Assembly (NCBI GenBank): GCA_027943245.1
Contig: JANDJZ010000044.1
Coordinates: 1-64,000 of the forward strand
Direction of reading: 5' to 3'
Source: Acanthamoeba sp. SK_2022b
Taxonomy: Eukaryota; Discosea; Longamoebia; Acanthamoebidae
Length of the DNA stretch: 64,000 nucleotides
Shown here: in pieces, positions 45,327 through 64,000 of the stretch
How the letters are laid out: each line of letters starts with the position of its first letter
Position numbering within the stretch: the stretch's first letter is position 1
Position numbers and translations under genes: made by a program
Notes under the pieces: generated by a model
What the model was told of the DNA's origin: nothing
The model's database searches: none
The model's input: only the letters and a program-made list of their open reading frames with translations

Positions 45327-48300
45327 AGGAAGGACTGCAGGAGCACAACTATCGGCAAATGACGTAAAAGAGAGGGACGGAGGAGGAAAGGATATTGTCT
45401 GCAGGAGCGAGAGCCCACATGCGATGGCCGTGAGCCAGGGCCTTGCGGGCCAGGTATTCGGCCGTGTAGACAAAATCGACGTCAAAACCTGCACACAACA
45501 TGCGAGACGATCGTTAACACTCACCTGGCCGCCAGGTACAGCAGGGCACGGGGGCAGTACTGTGTTTGAGGAAAGGCTGGTGGAGACAGATGTCGGTGTT
45601 CAGGAACTGGGTTTGCTTGGCTTCCTTGCTGGTGGTGGCCAACGCGAGGGAAAGCGGGATGGTCGGCGACGAAGCGAGGGTGAACGGCGATGTCCCATCG
45701 TCGGGATGATGGCCGGTGGCGTCCGTGTCGATAGGGCCCTCACCGGCATATTCGATGCCGAGCTTTCCGAAAAGCTTGCTCTTGCGGTTGGCCTTCTTGT
45801 CCTTGGTTCCGCTGGCGGCGAGGTCTTCGGCGCTCTCCTTTGAGCGAATCTCCTTGAAGCCTTTGTCCTTCATCTGAAGCGACTTGCGCAGCTTATTGAG
45901 TGCGGTCTGCTCTGGCTTGCCTCCCTCGGACGCAAACTCGTGCTCGGAGGATGCGAGCATGTTCACGCCGTCGTCGTCGCTGCTGCTGATCGCGGCTCTG
46001 CAGTTTTGCGTCATCACGCCAAGCGCAATGGACAAGGGTGAGACAACAACAGCCGCTGTGATAGTCACGAGCCGGGGGGAGTGGGTCACTCCACGAACCC
46101 GGGTATGAGCTCCCGCCTGGTTGCCTTTTTCTTCTTCGTCTTCGAGGACCCGGTGGGTTTGCGGTGGCCCTGCTCTTTGCTCTCATCGCGCAGGCCGCCG
46201 TCGATGCTGTCCACGGAAAGACTCTTCTTGTCCTTTTCCTGCTCGCGCTCCCGCTCGATGAGCTGCATCATGGTCTCGAACGTGATGATATCGCCCTTGC
46301 CCTCCTTCTCTCGTGATCCGCTGATAGTGGGAATGATCGACATGCCAACGGCGCCTCCGAAGGTTCCGCTGCTCTTCATGCCAGCGCCGCGAGTTGGTGT
46401 GGCTGGCCCGCGACTGGTGCCGCCGCTGGCGTGCGGCTTCATGCTCATCCCAGTCATCGCCATTCCACCACCCTCACCACTGGCGAGCGGTGACAGACTG
46501 AGGCCGCCGTAGCCGTTGGCGGTGGCAGCCGCCGCCGACGAATAGAGCATCCCGCCGCTGGTCTGCGGTGTTATCGATAGACCGGCCTGACCGCCACCGC
46601 CACTCGTTAGCGGAGCCATTGTGAGACCGCCGCCGCCGCTGTTGCGTTGAGCTAGAGTGAGGCCGCCGCTGGTCAGCGTGGTCAGGGTGAGGCCGCCCTG
46701 ACTTTGGTAGCCTGTGCCACCGCCGCTGGTCAATGGAGTCATCGAGAGGCCGCCGCCGCCGCCGCTGGGTAGTGGTGTAAGGGAAAGGCCGCCTTGGCCC
46801 TGAACACCGCCACTGGCCAGGGGGTTCATCGTGAGCCCACCGCTGGCCAGTGGGCTGAGAGTGAGCCCGCCATGATGGCTGGTCCCGCCGCTTGCAAGTG
46901 GAGCGATAGTGAGTCCGCCTTGGTTACCGCCGCTGGCCTGCGGGGTGAGGGTGAGACCCGTGGTTGAATGCTGATGGTTGCCTCCGCTGCTGATAGGAAC
47001 CATGCTAAGTCCGCCGAGGCCGTGAGGCAGGCCCGCAGCAGCGCCGCCGCTGCTGAGCGGAGTGACTGACATCATGCCAATCATGGGCGATCCCCCCGGC
47101 ATCTGCTGAGGCGACAGCAAAGGCGACGGGAAAGTGTCGGGCATGAGCAGTGGAGATGCGGCAGCACTGATCGATGCTTTCCGGTGGCCAGGCGGCGCTG
47201 GAAGAGCAAAAACACGCTCCACGACTGGGCTCGCGCGTCCGTTGATAATACTCTGGTCAGAGGCTCCTCCATTGGCGCCATCGCCAGCCGTCGGCCCATC
47301 AAACTGCAGCTCTCGTCGCCCAAGGGGCGACTCATGCTGTTTCGGGCGGCGCGAGTCGCGTAGGGTCGATTTCTGCTCCCTGGCCGGTGAGGGAGGACTT
47401 GAAACTGTCAAAGGCGACGTCGTCACGATGTCGTTGCACGTCTTCACCGGCATCACGGCCATTCGCGCTAAGTGCACACGTGGAAAGGTCAGACAGAGAC
47501 AACTACCAGCGAGCACACGCGCAAGAGGGAGGACAGAGATCGTACATCTATTGCCAGAAGCTCCTGAAGTGTGTAATGGACTAGCTTTGCCTGCGGCCTG
47601 CTGGGGAGGGGGAAGCAGAGACAGAGAATAACAGATCACAAGATACGAGCAACGTAAATCATGAGAGGGGTGCAAATCACAAGTGTCATGCAGGAGTAAT
47701 GCGACGACAGTTAGGAAGGGCGTCACAGGTACATCCGCAGGCGGGCTGTCGTCGAGCTGGAGGTTTTCCTGCGAGCCGTCCCACGTCCGCGACCGTCGGT
47801 GCTTCCCCGGCGTGTCCTGACCAAGATTGGCCTTGAGTCGTTGTAATCGCCGAATGACCCACGTTATGGAGGGCCGCTCCTCGGCGTTCAGCTCCAGCAT
47901 GCATCCTGCATTCGTCGACGCCAGATTAAATCGACGCAGAAATGTCTACAAGAGCTGGAAGGAGGAAGAAATAAAAAGGAGAAAAAGAACAAATTCACCA
48001 ACACGCAGGGGCAACGTACTTATGAACTCGTTGAGCTCGGGGGAGTATTTGGGTGTGAGAGGGAAGCTGAAGTTCGCCTGAAGAATGGCTAATCGACCGC
48101 CCACGCTGAATGCATCCTCGAAGAAGCACATCTTGTAGAGCATGCAGCCCAAAGCCTGAAGTGACCCATCCAATCAGACCCAAATCAACCTGAAATGCAT
48201 GAGTTTCAGATACACTGACGCCACATACCCAAATGTCAGCCTTTTCGTCAATCTGCTTAGCAGCGTAGAGGTCAAGCATCTCTGGCGCTCGATACACCAT

Positions 48301-49626
48301 CTATCCACCAGCACAACCACCAGCAAATTTGAAGCAGGTTAACACAGGCGAAGGGTGGCCACCAGTGGGAATGATGAAGAAAGGCACTGCTAAGCAGGGA
48401 TTGGGACCGTGGTGTTGCGCTCGATGTCTGCTTCGGCTGCATCCCGCTCGGCTGCCGTCTTGGGGTGGTGCCTTACCGACGTAGCGCTTCCAAAGTCGCA
48501 CAGCTTGTAGGCTCCATCGTTGCCCAACAACACGTTCTCGACTGTGGAAACAGGGTTGGGACCGATTATGACCAATCGCCGTTCATTGACTGCTGTTTGG
48601 CTCCATGTGCACATACCTTTGATGTCCCTATGCGCAATGGGCGGTCGGTGTTGGTGAAGAACTGCCACGCCTTCGCACACGTCCGCCATGATGGTGATCA
48701 GTTCGGCCTCTGTGAAATACTTGCCTTCTGTGTGGCGTGCCTCCATTACATCGAATAGACGCACTGCGAGTAACAACGCACAACCACGCATTCCAAGAGC
48801 GTATTAGTTGTCCGCCACCCACCACCAAAAGAGAGCGTATAGGCCTAACCATCGGCGTATTCCATGATGATGTTGGCCTCCATGAGGTCCTGTCCTTTTC
48901 GTTGTTCGGTGCTGGTTGTTACGTTGGCACATTCGAAGTGTATCAGGTTGCGGTGCGGGGGTATGCTTTTCTACATTGATCCCCATGGCAGTCAACACAA
49001 TGTAAAAGAAGAGACATTCAGATGTAGTGAGCATCTCTTATAGACCGAACAACGGGGCAAGTGTCGCTCGCGCATTCATCCTAGAGATAGAAAGAGGGGC
49101 GGAGCAGTAACGGAGGTGGTACCATGAGCGAAACCTCGCGTTTGACGAGGTCCATCTCGTCGGCCCTGACCAGCATGCGCTTGAGGGCGAACACATTGTT
49201 GGAACCCTCCTCCACCACACGGTATACGTTCGAATAGCCGCCTAAATGAGGGTCGCACACGAAAACCAACCCACCCAACGGACGTGCTCGTGAGAGTGGA
49301 GCAGAAGGCAAGAACACAAGGCTGGCAGCAATAAAAAGAAATATTTTTTACACAATAACAAAATAAAGATATAGGGCAAGGGGCTGGTGGTGAACCTTCC
49401 CCAAGGACCTCCTTGACCTTGAAACGTCGATTTTTGACCTCGATCGTCTTTCCAATAAGGGCCTTGGCCTTTGCCTCCTGATGATGAAAGGGAAAGAAGG
49501 AGGCTGGCGTTTAGCCATCGGTCCTCACCTATCTTTCTCACCGGTCGCCTCATGGGGTACCTTGGAAGATGAGCCCTTGGCTCGAGAAGATCCTTTCTTC
49601 TTGCCACCCCCTAAAATGGTCTTCAT
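43072..49626 (-). CDS. NAK-family kinase fused to a Sla2/HIP1-type ANTH domain, C-terminal NPF
   Basis: From the ATG at 49626, a short basic leader joins a kinase domain of the AAK1/GAK/Ark1-Prk1 family: GEGGYSNVYRV loop, FALKRM Lys, IIMEYADG, IAHRDIKG, YKLCDFGSATS and MVYRAPEMLDLY (49260-48250). A long exon (47900-46086) encodes about 14 units ending SGG. Its apparent stop at 46086 is bypassed by a plausible intron (donor GTTCGT near 46095, acceptor at about 46005) that keeps the frame into an ANTH-like region: CLLSILKMLQEGSP, ICAFLVKKIEFHNQHPHF and LPPLVAESHAILSMSTYLL (45420-44330). A Lys/Glu coiled coil (43860-43640) and a tail ending NPSWNPF follow. This suggests a regulator of clathrin and actin endocytosis. 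Joining at 46086 and at about 43630 needs transcript proof; otherwise these are two genes. Confidence 0.72.
44523..44601. repeat. compound (GC)n(AC)n microsatellite in kinase-ANTH intron
   Basis: About 16 bases of alternating GC followed by about 63 bases of AC, within an intron of the minus-strand gene, so the transcript carries GU then GC repeats. Alternating purine-pyrimidine of this kind can adopt Z-DNA. Confidence 0.93.
45251..45326. repeat. (CA)n(GA)n compound microsatellite in kinase-ANTH intron
   Basis: About 59 bases of CA followed by about 17 of GA, intronic relative to the minus-strand gene. Confidence 0.93.
46380..47100 (-). repeat. coding repeats, about GGLTLxPLxSGG, in the kinase-ANTH linker
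   Basis: About 14 imperfect units of 12-20 residues, each ending in SGG (one reads SGE), such as GGLTLSPLASGG and GGLSMTPLTSGG. They form a long, flexible Ser/Gly/Pro-rich linker with many potential Ser/Thr phosphosites between the kinase and the ANTH region. Confidence 0.9.
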
Positions 49627-49967
49627 GACTAACGGGGTGCGTGCGCGTGGTCCTGGTGGATCTTGCCGATTTGATGTGTTCTATCTATTTCTGGTGTGTG
49701 CCCCTTTTTTTTCTTTCTTCCTCTCTCGCACAGGGGTGTATGTGTCTGTTTGGGAGTTGCTCTACAATGGTTTCTTCTGTTCTTGGCCCGACCCGTCGGG
49801 CGCCTATTTTGACGAAAATTCGCATGATCCAATTTAAATTAAGAAAAGGAAAAAGGAAAACTGTGACACTTTCGGCCGAGCGGAGAGCAGAGAGTGAAGT
49901 CGTTGCGTCACCTCATCACGCCTCAGACATCCAAGCGCCAGGCCAGTGATCCAGTGGAGGCTTGCTT
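49627..49967. promoter_or_regulatory. intergenic spacer between CHD gene stop and kinase gene start
   Basis: A 341-base gap that must contain the 3' end of the upstream minus-strand gene and the promoter of the kinase-ANTH gene. There is an AT-rich patch at about 49825-49865; no specific element was identified. Confidence 0.5.
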
Positions 49968-57181
<7,214 letters not shown>

Positions 57182-57455
57182 CCTGGCGTGCCGTTTGTGT
57201 CCACAGGAGCGTCTGGCGCAAGCCGGCTAAAGGGCCTCCAATACCCACAAAAATCCCGGTCTAGCAACGCACACCCGCTGGGCAACCGCTACACCCAATG
57301 GCGTGACGCCACCGACACGCCCATAAAACACCCGTTTTTCCACCCCCCTTACACCCACGTCAATGAGATTCAACCCATCCACAACAATCTGGACAATGAT
57401 CTTCTCTTCGAAGAGAAAAGGAAAAGGTCTCCCATTCATACATCCTCTCTCCTCA

Positions 57456-60400
57456 TCACGAGTTCTTCCACTCATCCACGGGAACGGGCAAGTAGTAGCT
57501 CTTCGTCTTGTCCTCGTCGCGCTTCTTAAGGGTCTTGGGGAACACCTCCTTCTCCAGGTCCTCGAGGATGGCCTTGCGCTTCCTCTTGTTGGCCATCTTG
57601 AGCTCGGCCGCGTGGTAGGAAGCCCGCTCCGAATTGATCACTTCATAGCAGCACCGAGAGTTGGAGTCAGAGCAGCACAACCTGACACACCTGGCTGGTA
57701 GATACGGTACGTTTGGTAAGGAGTAAGGTCCGGAATAGGTCGCTCTCCTCGAAGACGGGAGGAGAAGGCAGACAAGGTTCCGAGGAGGGCACATCATCCT
57801 TGGACGCAATGTTCACCCTGGTGTGTGAACCCATAGGGCGATTGGTGAGTGACCGTCTACCCAAGCACCCAACACAACAACTTACCGGTAGACCACTTGG
57901 TCATCGGTGGAACGGGAGTGATCAATCTCGACCACCATGTAGACGTCTGCGCAGGTATTGGCACGAAAGATTAACGATCGCGTGAAGGAGCGGCTGGCAG
58001 AGTGTTTATGGTGGAGAGGGAAGAGGCGACGTACGGGTCATGTGCGAGGCGAACTGGATCGGAAGGGGAGTCGAGGGCTGTCCAGGCTGGGTGTCCTTGA
58101 AGATGATCACCACCACATCGTTACCGACGTGCCGTTTCCTTTCCAGCTGTGGAGACCCGTGCCAGAGTCAAATAAGGCCCAACGAGTTCATGAGCGAAGA
58201 AGAACAGACGGTGACCGTACGCGGCTGGGGTCGTTGGGGAGGTGCGGCAGGAGAGTGGAGACGTGGAACATGATCTCAAAGTTTTCGAACGTCGTGAAGT
58301 AGGACTCAGTGCCAGTGGAATCGTCTGTGGTGATGGCCACACGATAGTGAGTGAGAAAAAAGCTCCATTGAAAGAACGGAGCGAGCGTACTCCTGACGTC
58401 GAGGCCGGCCCGATGACGTCTCCATCCCTTGAGGGAGATGCGATCACCCAAAAAGTCCAGGAAATGCTCGAAAGCGGGACTGCCAACAGCTGCGGCGTGG
58501 AGATGAAAGCGATGAGATTGAGAAAACGCCATGAGAGACGATTGCATTGGGGGAGGGGTGATGGAAATCGTACGATTGTCGTAGAACTCTGTGGGTGCGG
58601 ATCGCAAAGAGAAAAGATCAAAACACACATAGTGTTAGCTTGGCACACCAAGAGAGAGGCGGCAGAAGGTCCGTGCCCTGCTCAGATGTTTGACCGTCCT
58701 TGGCATACAATACGCCGAAGCGGAAGTGATGCGGCATCTGTGCACGGTGTTTCAACCACTCATGAGCGGCGGAGCGAGAGTTTTGGGGGGGGGAGCTGCA
58801 ATGCTGCACCCGAAGAATGTTGTCGAGCTTGAGGAATTGGGCTTGGGCATTCTTTTGTCGGACCACACGCATCTTGGCGTTGCTCAAGTGAGGCTTGGTC
58901 TGCTCGCGATAGAAGAAGAGACGAGCGTGGATACGAGTTCTTGCACGGGTTGGGGAGCCCACAGGTGGCGTACCACTTTGAGGAGCGCCTTGAGAAGCTC
59001 TTTCGATGGTGCTACCTTCTTGCGATCCTTCAGCAGGGAGGCCGGAATGTCCCACAACGTGTCCTCCTGCGCCACGCGACAACCCATTAAGTAAAATTAT
59101 ATGTGCCATACAGAGGAACCTATACGATACACATTCTTGTCGAGCGAGTGCGTACATCGGTGGTCCTGACGAGAGCACGGTAGACTTGATCACTGGATCC
59201 AAGTTGCGAGGACGGCGTGTCCTGCACAGGCGAATGGCGAATGGCGAATGGCGAGTGAGTGTGATCGGTTGTTGTGGTTGTTTGGGGAGGGAGGGGGAAA
59301 GCTACCTTTTCTTTGGATATGGTGATGGTCAAGGCCCCCACTACGGGATCGACCCCCACGAAGTTGGTGTGAACTGAGTCGGAGCCAAGGCAAACAAAAC
59401 AAGCCTAATCAGTCATTTAAAGGCGGGGGGGGGGGAATGGCCGATGGGTCGACCGGCGATGAAGAGAGGGTGGTGCATCACCTTTTGTGATGAAATACTT
59501 GGAGTACTCGGCGCAGTCGGCCTTGCTGTCAATGGAGAAGGTCGCCGCTGAAAAGGGCGCTTGCGAATTGCCGGCCTGGGGGACGCCATCCACAACAATG
59601 CGTCAGCATGAGGAGACAAGCAAGTGGGCGCGATTCAGAGACAGGGGGGGGTGGGCGATGGAGGTACTTCGATCTTGAATTCGGAGTTGGGCAGGGTCAC
59701 AATCGAGGAGGCGGTCAGAGAGGGCTTCCGCTCGCGGCTCTCCCGTCTTCGGTGGAAATATTTGTGAGATGGAGGTCACCCTAGAAGCATTGAAGGAGAG
59801 GATCGTCTACCCGAGGAACTGGCTGTGTGACCTGCTCGGAGTCCTAGTATCGAGCTTGGGGACGTAGTAGTTGTGCAGGGATCGTTTCTGAATTACATAA
59901 TAATAATAAAATCACAAATATATCACAAATAAAGGAGGGGAATCCGACCAGCGATATGAGAGCCCGACGGGACCAATGCGCAGTCGAGGAGGAGGGGAGG
60001 GGCGAACCTGATAACGCTTCCACAGACTTCGCTTGCCCCTCTTCTTGTTCTTCGCTTCGTAGGGAGGGAGTTCGGGAGGTTCGTCATAATTGGAGAGCGC
60101 ATCGCCCGGCGGCGGCTCCAGGCGGTCCAGGTACTCGGGTTCCTCGTCGTCGTCGTCGTCGTCGTATCCCAGATCTGTTTCGAGGTCGCCCTCGTCGTCC
60201 TCATCGGATTCATCTTCTACGCGTGCACACGCCGATAGAGCGGTCGTGTGAGTAGGGCTCCAATGAACGGGAGATTGGAGGGACTGAGGGCGGGAGGAGA
60301 CAGCAGGAGGGAGCCACGTACGGTGCTTCATCCAGTTGATGATCCGCCCCACTCCCCCCGACGTGACCTCGAACGGCAGATCAAGTTCATTGTTGGACAC

Positions 60401-62839
60401 ATCGAGCTCTGTTGTACACAAAATCTCAGCGACACGAACGGCGGCGGCGGTGAGCCGGGGGGGGGGGCGAAACAGGAGAGGTGCCTTTGAGCTTCTCGAA
60501 AAGGGAGACCAGGGACCGCGGCAGGTGGTGGACGTGATTGTCGCGGACGTCCAACACCTCCAGAGCGGGGCTGCGCGCCAACTCCCGCGGAAGCCATCTG
60601 AGCTGATTGCCTCCCATCCTCAACACGGCTAGGGTTGACGACCTGCCCCAGGGCCCACCGAATAACGTGAGAAGGCGCAGGCGCACAGCAGCTCGCATGG
60701 AGGCCGGAGTGGGTGGCGCGGTTACCGAGATACGTTGGAGGGCAGCTCGACGATCTTGTTTCTCGAGAAGTCAAGCAGGCGCAGGCTGGGCATCTCCTCG
60801 AAGAAGACATTGGGGATGTAGATGAGGAAGTTGTTGGTCATGCGGAGCTCCTCGAGCTGCTTGAGCCTGTAGAACTCTGTGGGGATGTCTGTGAAGCTGT
60901 TGTGCGACAGGTCGAGCTCGCGCAGGCTGCGCATCAGGGAAAATGTGGGCGGCAGCTTCGGCAGTTGGTTGTGTGCCACGTTCAACGCGATGGCGTTGGC
61001 CAAAAGGCTGCTGATCTTGGCGGGAAGAATGGTGAGCTGGTTCTCTGAGAGGTCGACTCGGTAGGAATCGAGCGTGTCGTTGAGCTTGAGCCATCGAGCC
61101 GCGTCGGCTTCGGGGAACGCGCTTAGACCGAGTCCGCCCAGCACCGCCGTGTGATCGCCCGACTCCAGACACCTGTCTAGAGCCGCCTTGATCTTGGCTT
61201 CAACTGGAGGTAGAGGGAGAGGAGCACAACGACAGCCGAAATGACGAGTGAGACCTTGTCTAGACAATATGCGGACAACACTGGGGGCGCACCTGTGATG
61301 GGCTCCTCGTCGAGTCCCTCCTCATCCTCACCGACAAAGTCCTCGCTGATGCAATAGACGTCTGTCCGGCCGCCGTATCAAACGATCAGCCAAATGAAAG
61401 AAGCGCGGCAACGCGGAAATCAGGGTGCCGGTGGGCGGTACTGCCGCTTGCTTCCTCTGCGATCCGGATGGCGATGTCCTCCTTCAGCTTCTGGAAGGGA
61501 TCTGACATTGGCCCGGGGCACGGGTGCGCGAAGAGATGAGGGTTCTTGCTGATGAAGCTGCGGTTGGAGCATCAGCAACAGCGGCATTCCCGACATGAGA
61601 GCAACGAAAATGGTCAGCACGTTCCCAAGTTTTATTTTGGGGGGGGACAGACAGTCGCACCTCGCGAAAGTGGAGTAGGTAAGAGACTGCTCGTCAGAGG
61701 CGACATTTATTCCTTCGCCCTTGGTGTTGTTGGTAATGCCATTGAAGATTCGCGATTGCCCTGATGGTCCACGACATGGTATCGGACCGATACACGGCAA
61801 GCACAGTGGTGCGACCGAGGAATTGCGGAGATGAGGATGAGGGGCGGGAGGCGATTCAGAAATTGGGGGGGGGGAGCAGCTGCGTACCGCCTTTTACGTA
61901 GTGAATGGAGAAAGCGCCCGGCGAGCGGGTGCTGTACCGCACCAGAAAGGCCTTTGATGTACCATAACGAGAGGATAGCGGAACAGTAGTCAGATGCTTG
62001 CCAGAGCGCCAATCACTAGACCACGATTGTGGCAGCTGGTGGTCTATTCGCGATGTTTCGGGTAACGAAGGGCGGGAAGGGGCACCTTTTCGTTGGAGGG
62101 CATGTTGTCGAGAAGCCGCAGGCACTGGTCTCGGTCTCCGTTGCCATGAAACCACAGCCGACCCTCTGAAAGCACACTTCGCACCTGCGCAGCGGCAGCC
62201 CAGCCCAGTCAGAGCGTAAACGCATTCGTGCACCAGTGCAAAGCGGCAGCCCAGCAGGGAGAGGAGGGACGAAGGAGGACCTTGCTAACGCACAGCTTGA
62301 GGGGGCCGAAACGGGAGAGAAACAGCACAAAGTCGCCTTTTTTGAGCCGAGCGCCATCGCCACCTGCGCGCCATACGCCGCCAATCATGTGTTGATCATT
62401 ATGCCACGGCCACGTTCAGTCCAGAAGGCTCGAGCTTTGTAGGTTGCTGGGAGAGCCCCTGAGGAAGGTGTGGTGATGGGTACTTTGCTGGCCCTGTGCA
62501 AGGATGGCAACGAGGCCGCCGAGGCTGGCCCAAACTCACGGTCGTACTGCGCCACCACATGGCGTACCTCTACTTCGTCCTGCACACACCCTCCAACAGT
62601 TGGCCTTTTCTCTCTCTCTCTCTCTTGCCAAAAATAAGGAATAAACTAAGGCTAGGAAGAAAATAATGAATCAAAATAATTGGATGGAGTAAACGCGTCA
62701 CAACGGAAGAGGGGAGGGAAATACGTTGGAGGCAGGGTGGGCGGCGAGGCACCGCTTCCAAAAATTGTCTGCTTCGGGGTCGTCAGAAGGTGCCTGGCCG
62801 GGGGCAATGCGGGTGGGAACGCCTCGGCTTGCAAACATG
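57456..62839 (-). CDS. SH2 domain, leucine-rich repeat and Rap/Ran-GAP protein, multi-exon
   Basis: The likely start is an in-frame ATG at 62839. After a short region with FWKRCL and KKGDFVLFLSRFGPLKL comes an SH2 domain: GRLWFHGNGDRDQCLRLLD, then AFLVRYSTRSPGAFSIHYV with the phosphotyrosine-binding Arg of FLVR (62180-61880). About nine leucine-rich repeats follow (61060-60330, e.g. LRELDLSHNSFTDIPTEF), then a very acidic linker (60215-60060). The C-terminal third is a Rap-GAP: AFEHFLDFLGDRISLKGW (about 58480-58420), FENFEIMFHVSTLLPH and RHVGNDVVVIIF with the catalytic Asn thumb (about 58135-58095). The end is Lys-rich, with stop at 57456-57458. It would inactivate Rap-type GTPases at sites of tyrosine phosphorylation. 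Many small introns; the start exon is the least certain part. Confidence 0.82.
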
Positions 62840-63022
62840 CTGGAGTGGCGCGGCTCGCAACCAAGCGGAGCTTCCTCTTGGTTGTTGGCGGATGGTGGAG
62901 CACGAGTCGTGCTTTGTCTTTGGCCGGTTTGCTGAAGTACAGCATGGCGCGTGGAGCTCAATTAAAGTGTCGACGAGAAATAAAAGGGTGATTTCCTTCT
63001 TTCTTTCTTCGTTCTTTTGTTC

Positions 63023-63957
63023 TCACCCTGAGTGCCTTCCTGGGGCTTCTTGCTCCTGCTCCAGCAGTGCTTCTATCTTGTGTAGGAGGTAAGGAGACCA
63101 ATGACGACCATACTTTTTCCACAGGGCAGGCTGCTTCCAGTCGGTACCGCGAACAACGCCTGTGCACACCGCCGTCACGGATGTGGTTAGGGGTGTGCGC
63201 GCTTGAGGTCGTAAGTCTAAGACATGCTCCACTCCAGCTAACGGGAGGAGAAGCGGGAAAGAAGCGCAACCTCGGCACTGTGGCGAGTGACAGTTGCACG
63301 TGAATTCATCGACCTCACTACTGTCGGCCATGGAGTAGTCGAAGGTGATCTCCTGCGCCAGGTGAGGACGGGTCAGGTGACACACCACTCACGGCAGAGA
63401 TCCAGACACAGAGAGGGACAAAAAGAACCGGGAGCTGCAACCTCACCCACGCCAATGTCCCGCATGGCTACGAGAATTGCTTCGCCTGCGAGTCCTGCGT
63501 TCGGGTCGCACGAGTGGTTCACAAAGTCCTGCGCCCCCACCACGCGTTTGTGAAAAATACGGTTTGTGGCCATACGGTTGGTGGGACTGGCTCCACGCAA
63601 GTCGAGAAGGTGGTAGCCGGTACCGCAGGCTCCCGCCGGCCGTACTCGAACGGTATCATGTACACGTCGTTGTGGAGCTGCAGCACGTAGCTGTGCTCTT
63701 CCTCAGGCACGTCCACAAGGCCAGCCGAAGAGACCACGCGTCCTGTCCCCCCCCCACCAACAAGAATGAACGACAGAGAAAGCAAAAGTGGGAAAGAGAG
63801 TAGCGCACTCACCAGTCCAAACGACTAGCACCTCGCCCCGCGCCACGGGGCGGTCGTGCACGAACATGCCACGACCATTGCCGCTGCGACGCACCGTCAG
63901 GAACGGGGCCACAAAGGAGTAGTCGGCCCACGCTGTCTCGTCTTCTCCGTCCAGCAT
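63023..63957 (-). CDS. SET-domain protein (putative lysine methyltransferase)
   Basis: Transfers methyl groups from S-adenosylmethionine to lysines of histones or other proteins. From the ATG at 63957: SFVAPFLTVRRSGNGRGMFV and ARGEVLVVWTG, then across introns YVLQLHNDVYMIPFEYG, the pseudoknot motif DFVNHSCDPNAG, EAILVAMRDI, EITFDYSMADS and a post-SET-like cluster CNCHSPQCRG. The C-terminal tail (ALWKKYGRHWSPYLLHKIEA) is helical; the stop is at 63023-63025. A stop codon lies in frame just upstream of the ATG, so either translation starts here or a splice acceptor (gtcgtag) precedes it and the gene extends beyond the window. At about 190 residues it is a compact, SET-only protein, which favours non-histone or simple SET families. 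Confidence 0.8.
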
Positions 63958-64000
63958 TCCGAGCAGCTACGACTGGGGTCGGGTTGCCGCGCCAAAGTGA

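Noticed and set aside
46086..46089. Stop codon ending the kinase and SGG-repeat exon taken as the gene end
   Set aside because: A donor just upstream and an acceptor at about 46005 keep the frame into an ANTH domain, so I preferred a joined model, with stated uncertainty.
57182..57455. Possible small gene between the CHD and RapGAP genes
   Set aside because: Frames here are extensions of neighbouring exons or introns; the gap fits a short intergenic spacer.

Overview
The window looks like nuclear DNA of a free-living amoebozoan, most probably Acanthamoeba. The evidence is GC-rich coding sequence cut by many short GT-AG introns, small intergenic gaps, and large signalling proteins of amoebozoan style (TKL kinases, a class III cyclase, SH2-LRR-RapGAP). 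The species call is inference; no rRNA or organelle gene is present to anchor it. Exon boundaries were read by eye from frame continuity and splice motifs, so gene spans are firmer than individual exon ends. CDS entries give the whole span including introns.

Layout. 1-6024 (+) is a degenerate non-LTR retrotransposon ending in an A-tail; just after it lies what may be the last exon of a gene it interrupted. 6383-10561 (+) is a phospholipase D gene, convergent with an unrecognised intronless gene at 10616-12133 (-). 12928-20289 (+) encodes a receptor with two PstS-like extracellular domains, an EGF-like module, a membrane segment, a TKL kinase, a class III cyclase domain and a second TKL kinase. 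A chromovirus remnant (20657-21476, -) ends at two TTTAGGG units. An AT-richer, CpG-depleted island of about 8.8 kb follows (21480-30245), holding a decayed DIRS/Ngaro-type retroelement, a possible DUF7869-like remnant and several repeats. 30405-34291 (+) is DNA ligase I and 34489-41170 (+) is a paralogue of the receptor. A second CpG-free island (about 41200-43050) has a 42-codon in-frame tandem duplication.

From 43072 to 63957 four genes run head to tail on the minus strand with gaps of only 184-342 bases: a NAK-family kinase that appears fused to a Sla2/HIP1-type ANTH domain and ends in an NPF motif; a Mi-2/CHD-type chromatin remodeller; an SH2-LRR-RapGAP protein; and a SET-domain protein.

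The two receptors and the SH2-RapGAP protein suggest signalling from the cell surface to cyclic nucleotides and Rap GTPases. The kinase-ANTH protein suggests regulated clathrin/actin endocytosis. The CHD and SET proteins act on chromatin. All long CA/GT microsatellites lie in introns. No CRISPR array, tRNA, rRNA or bacterial-type operon was seen.
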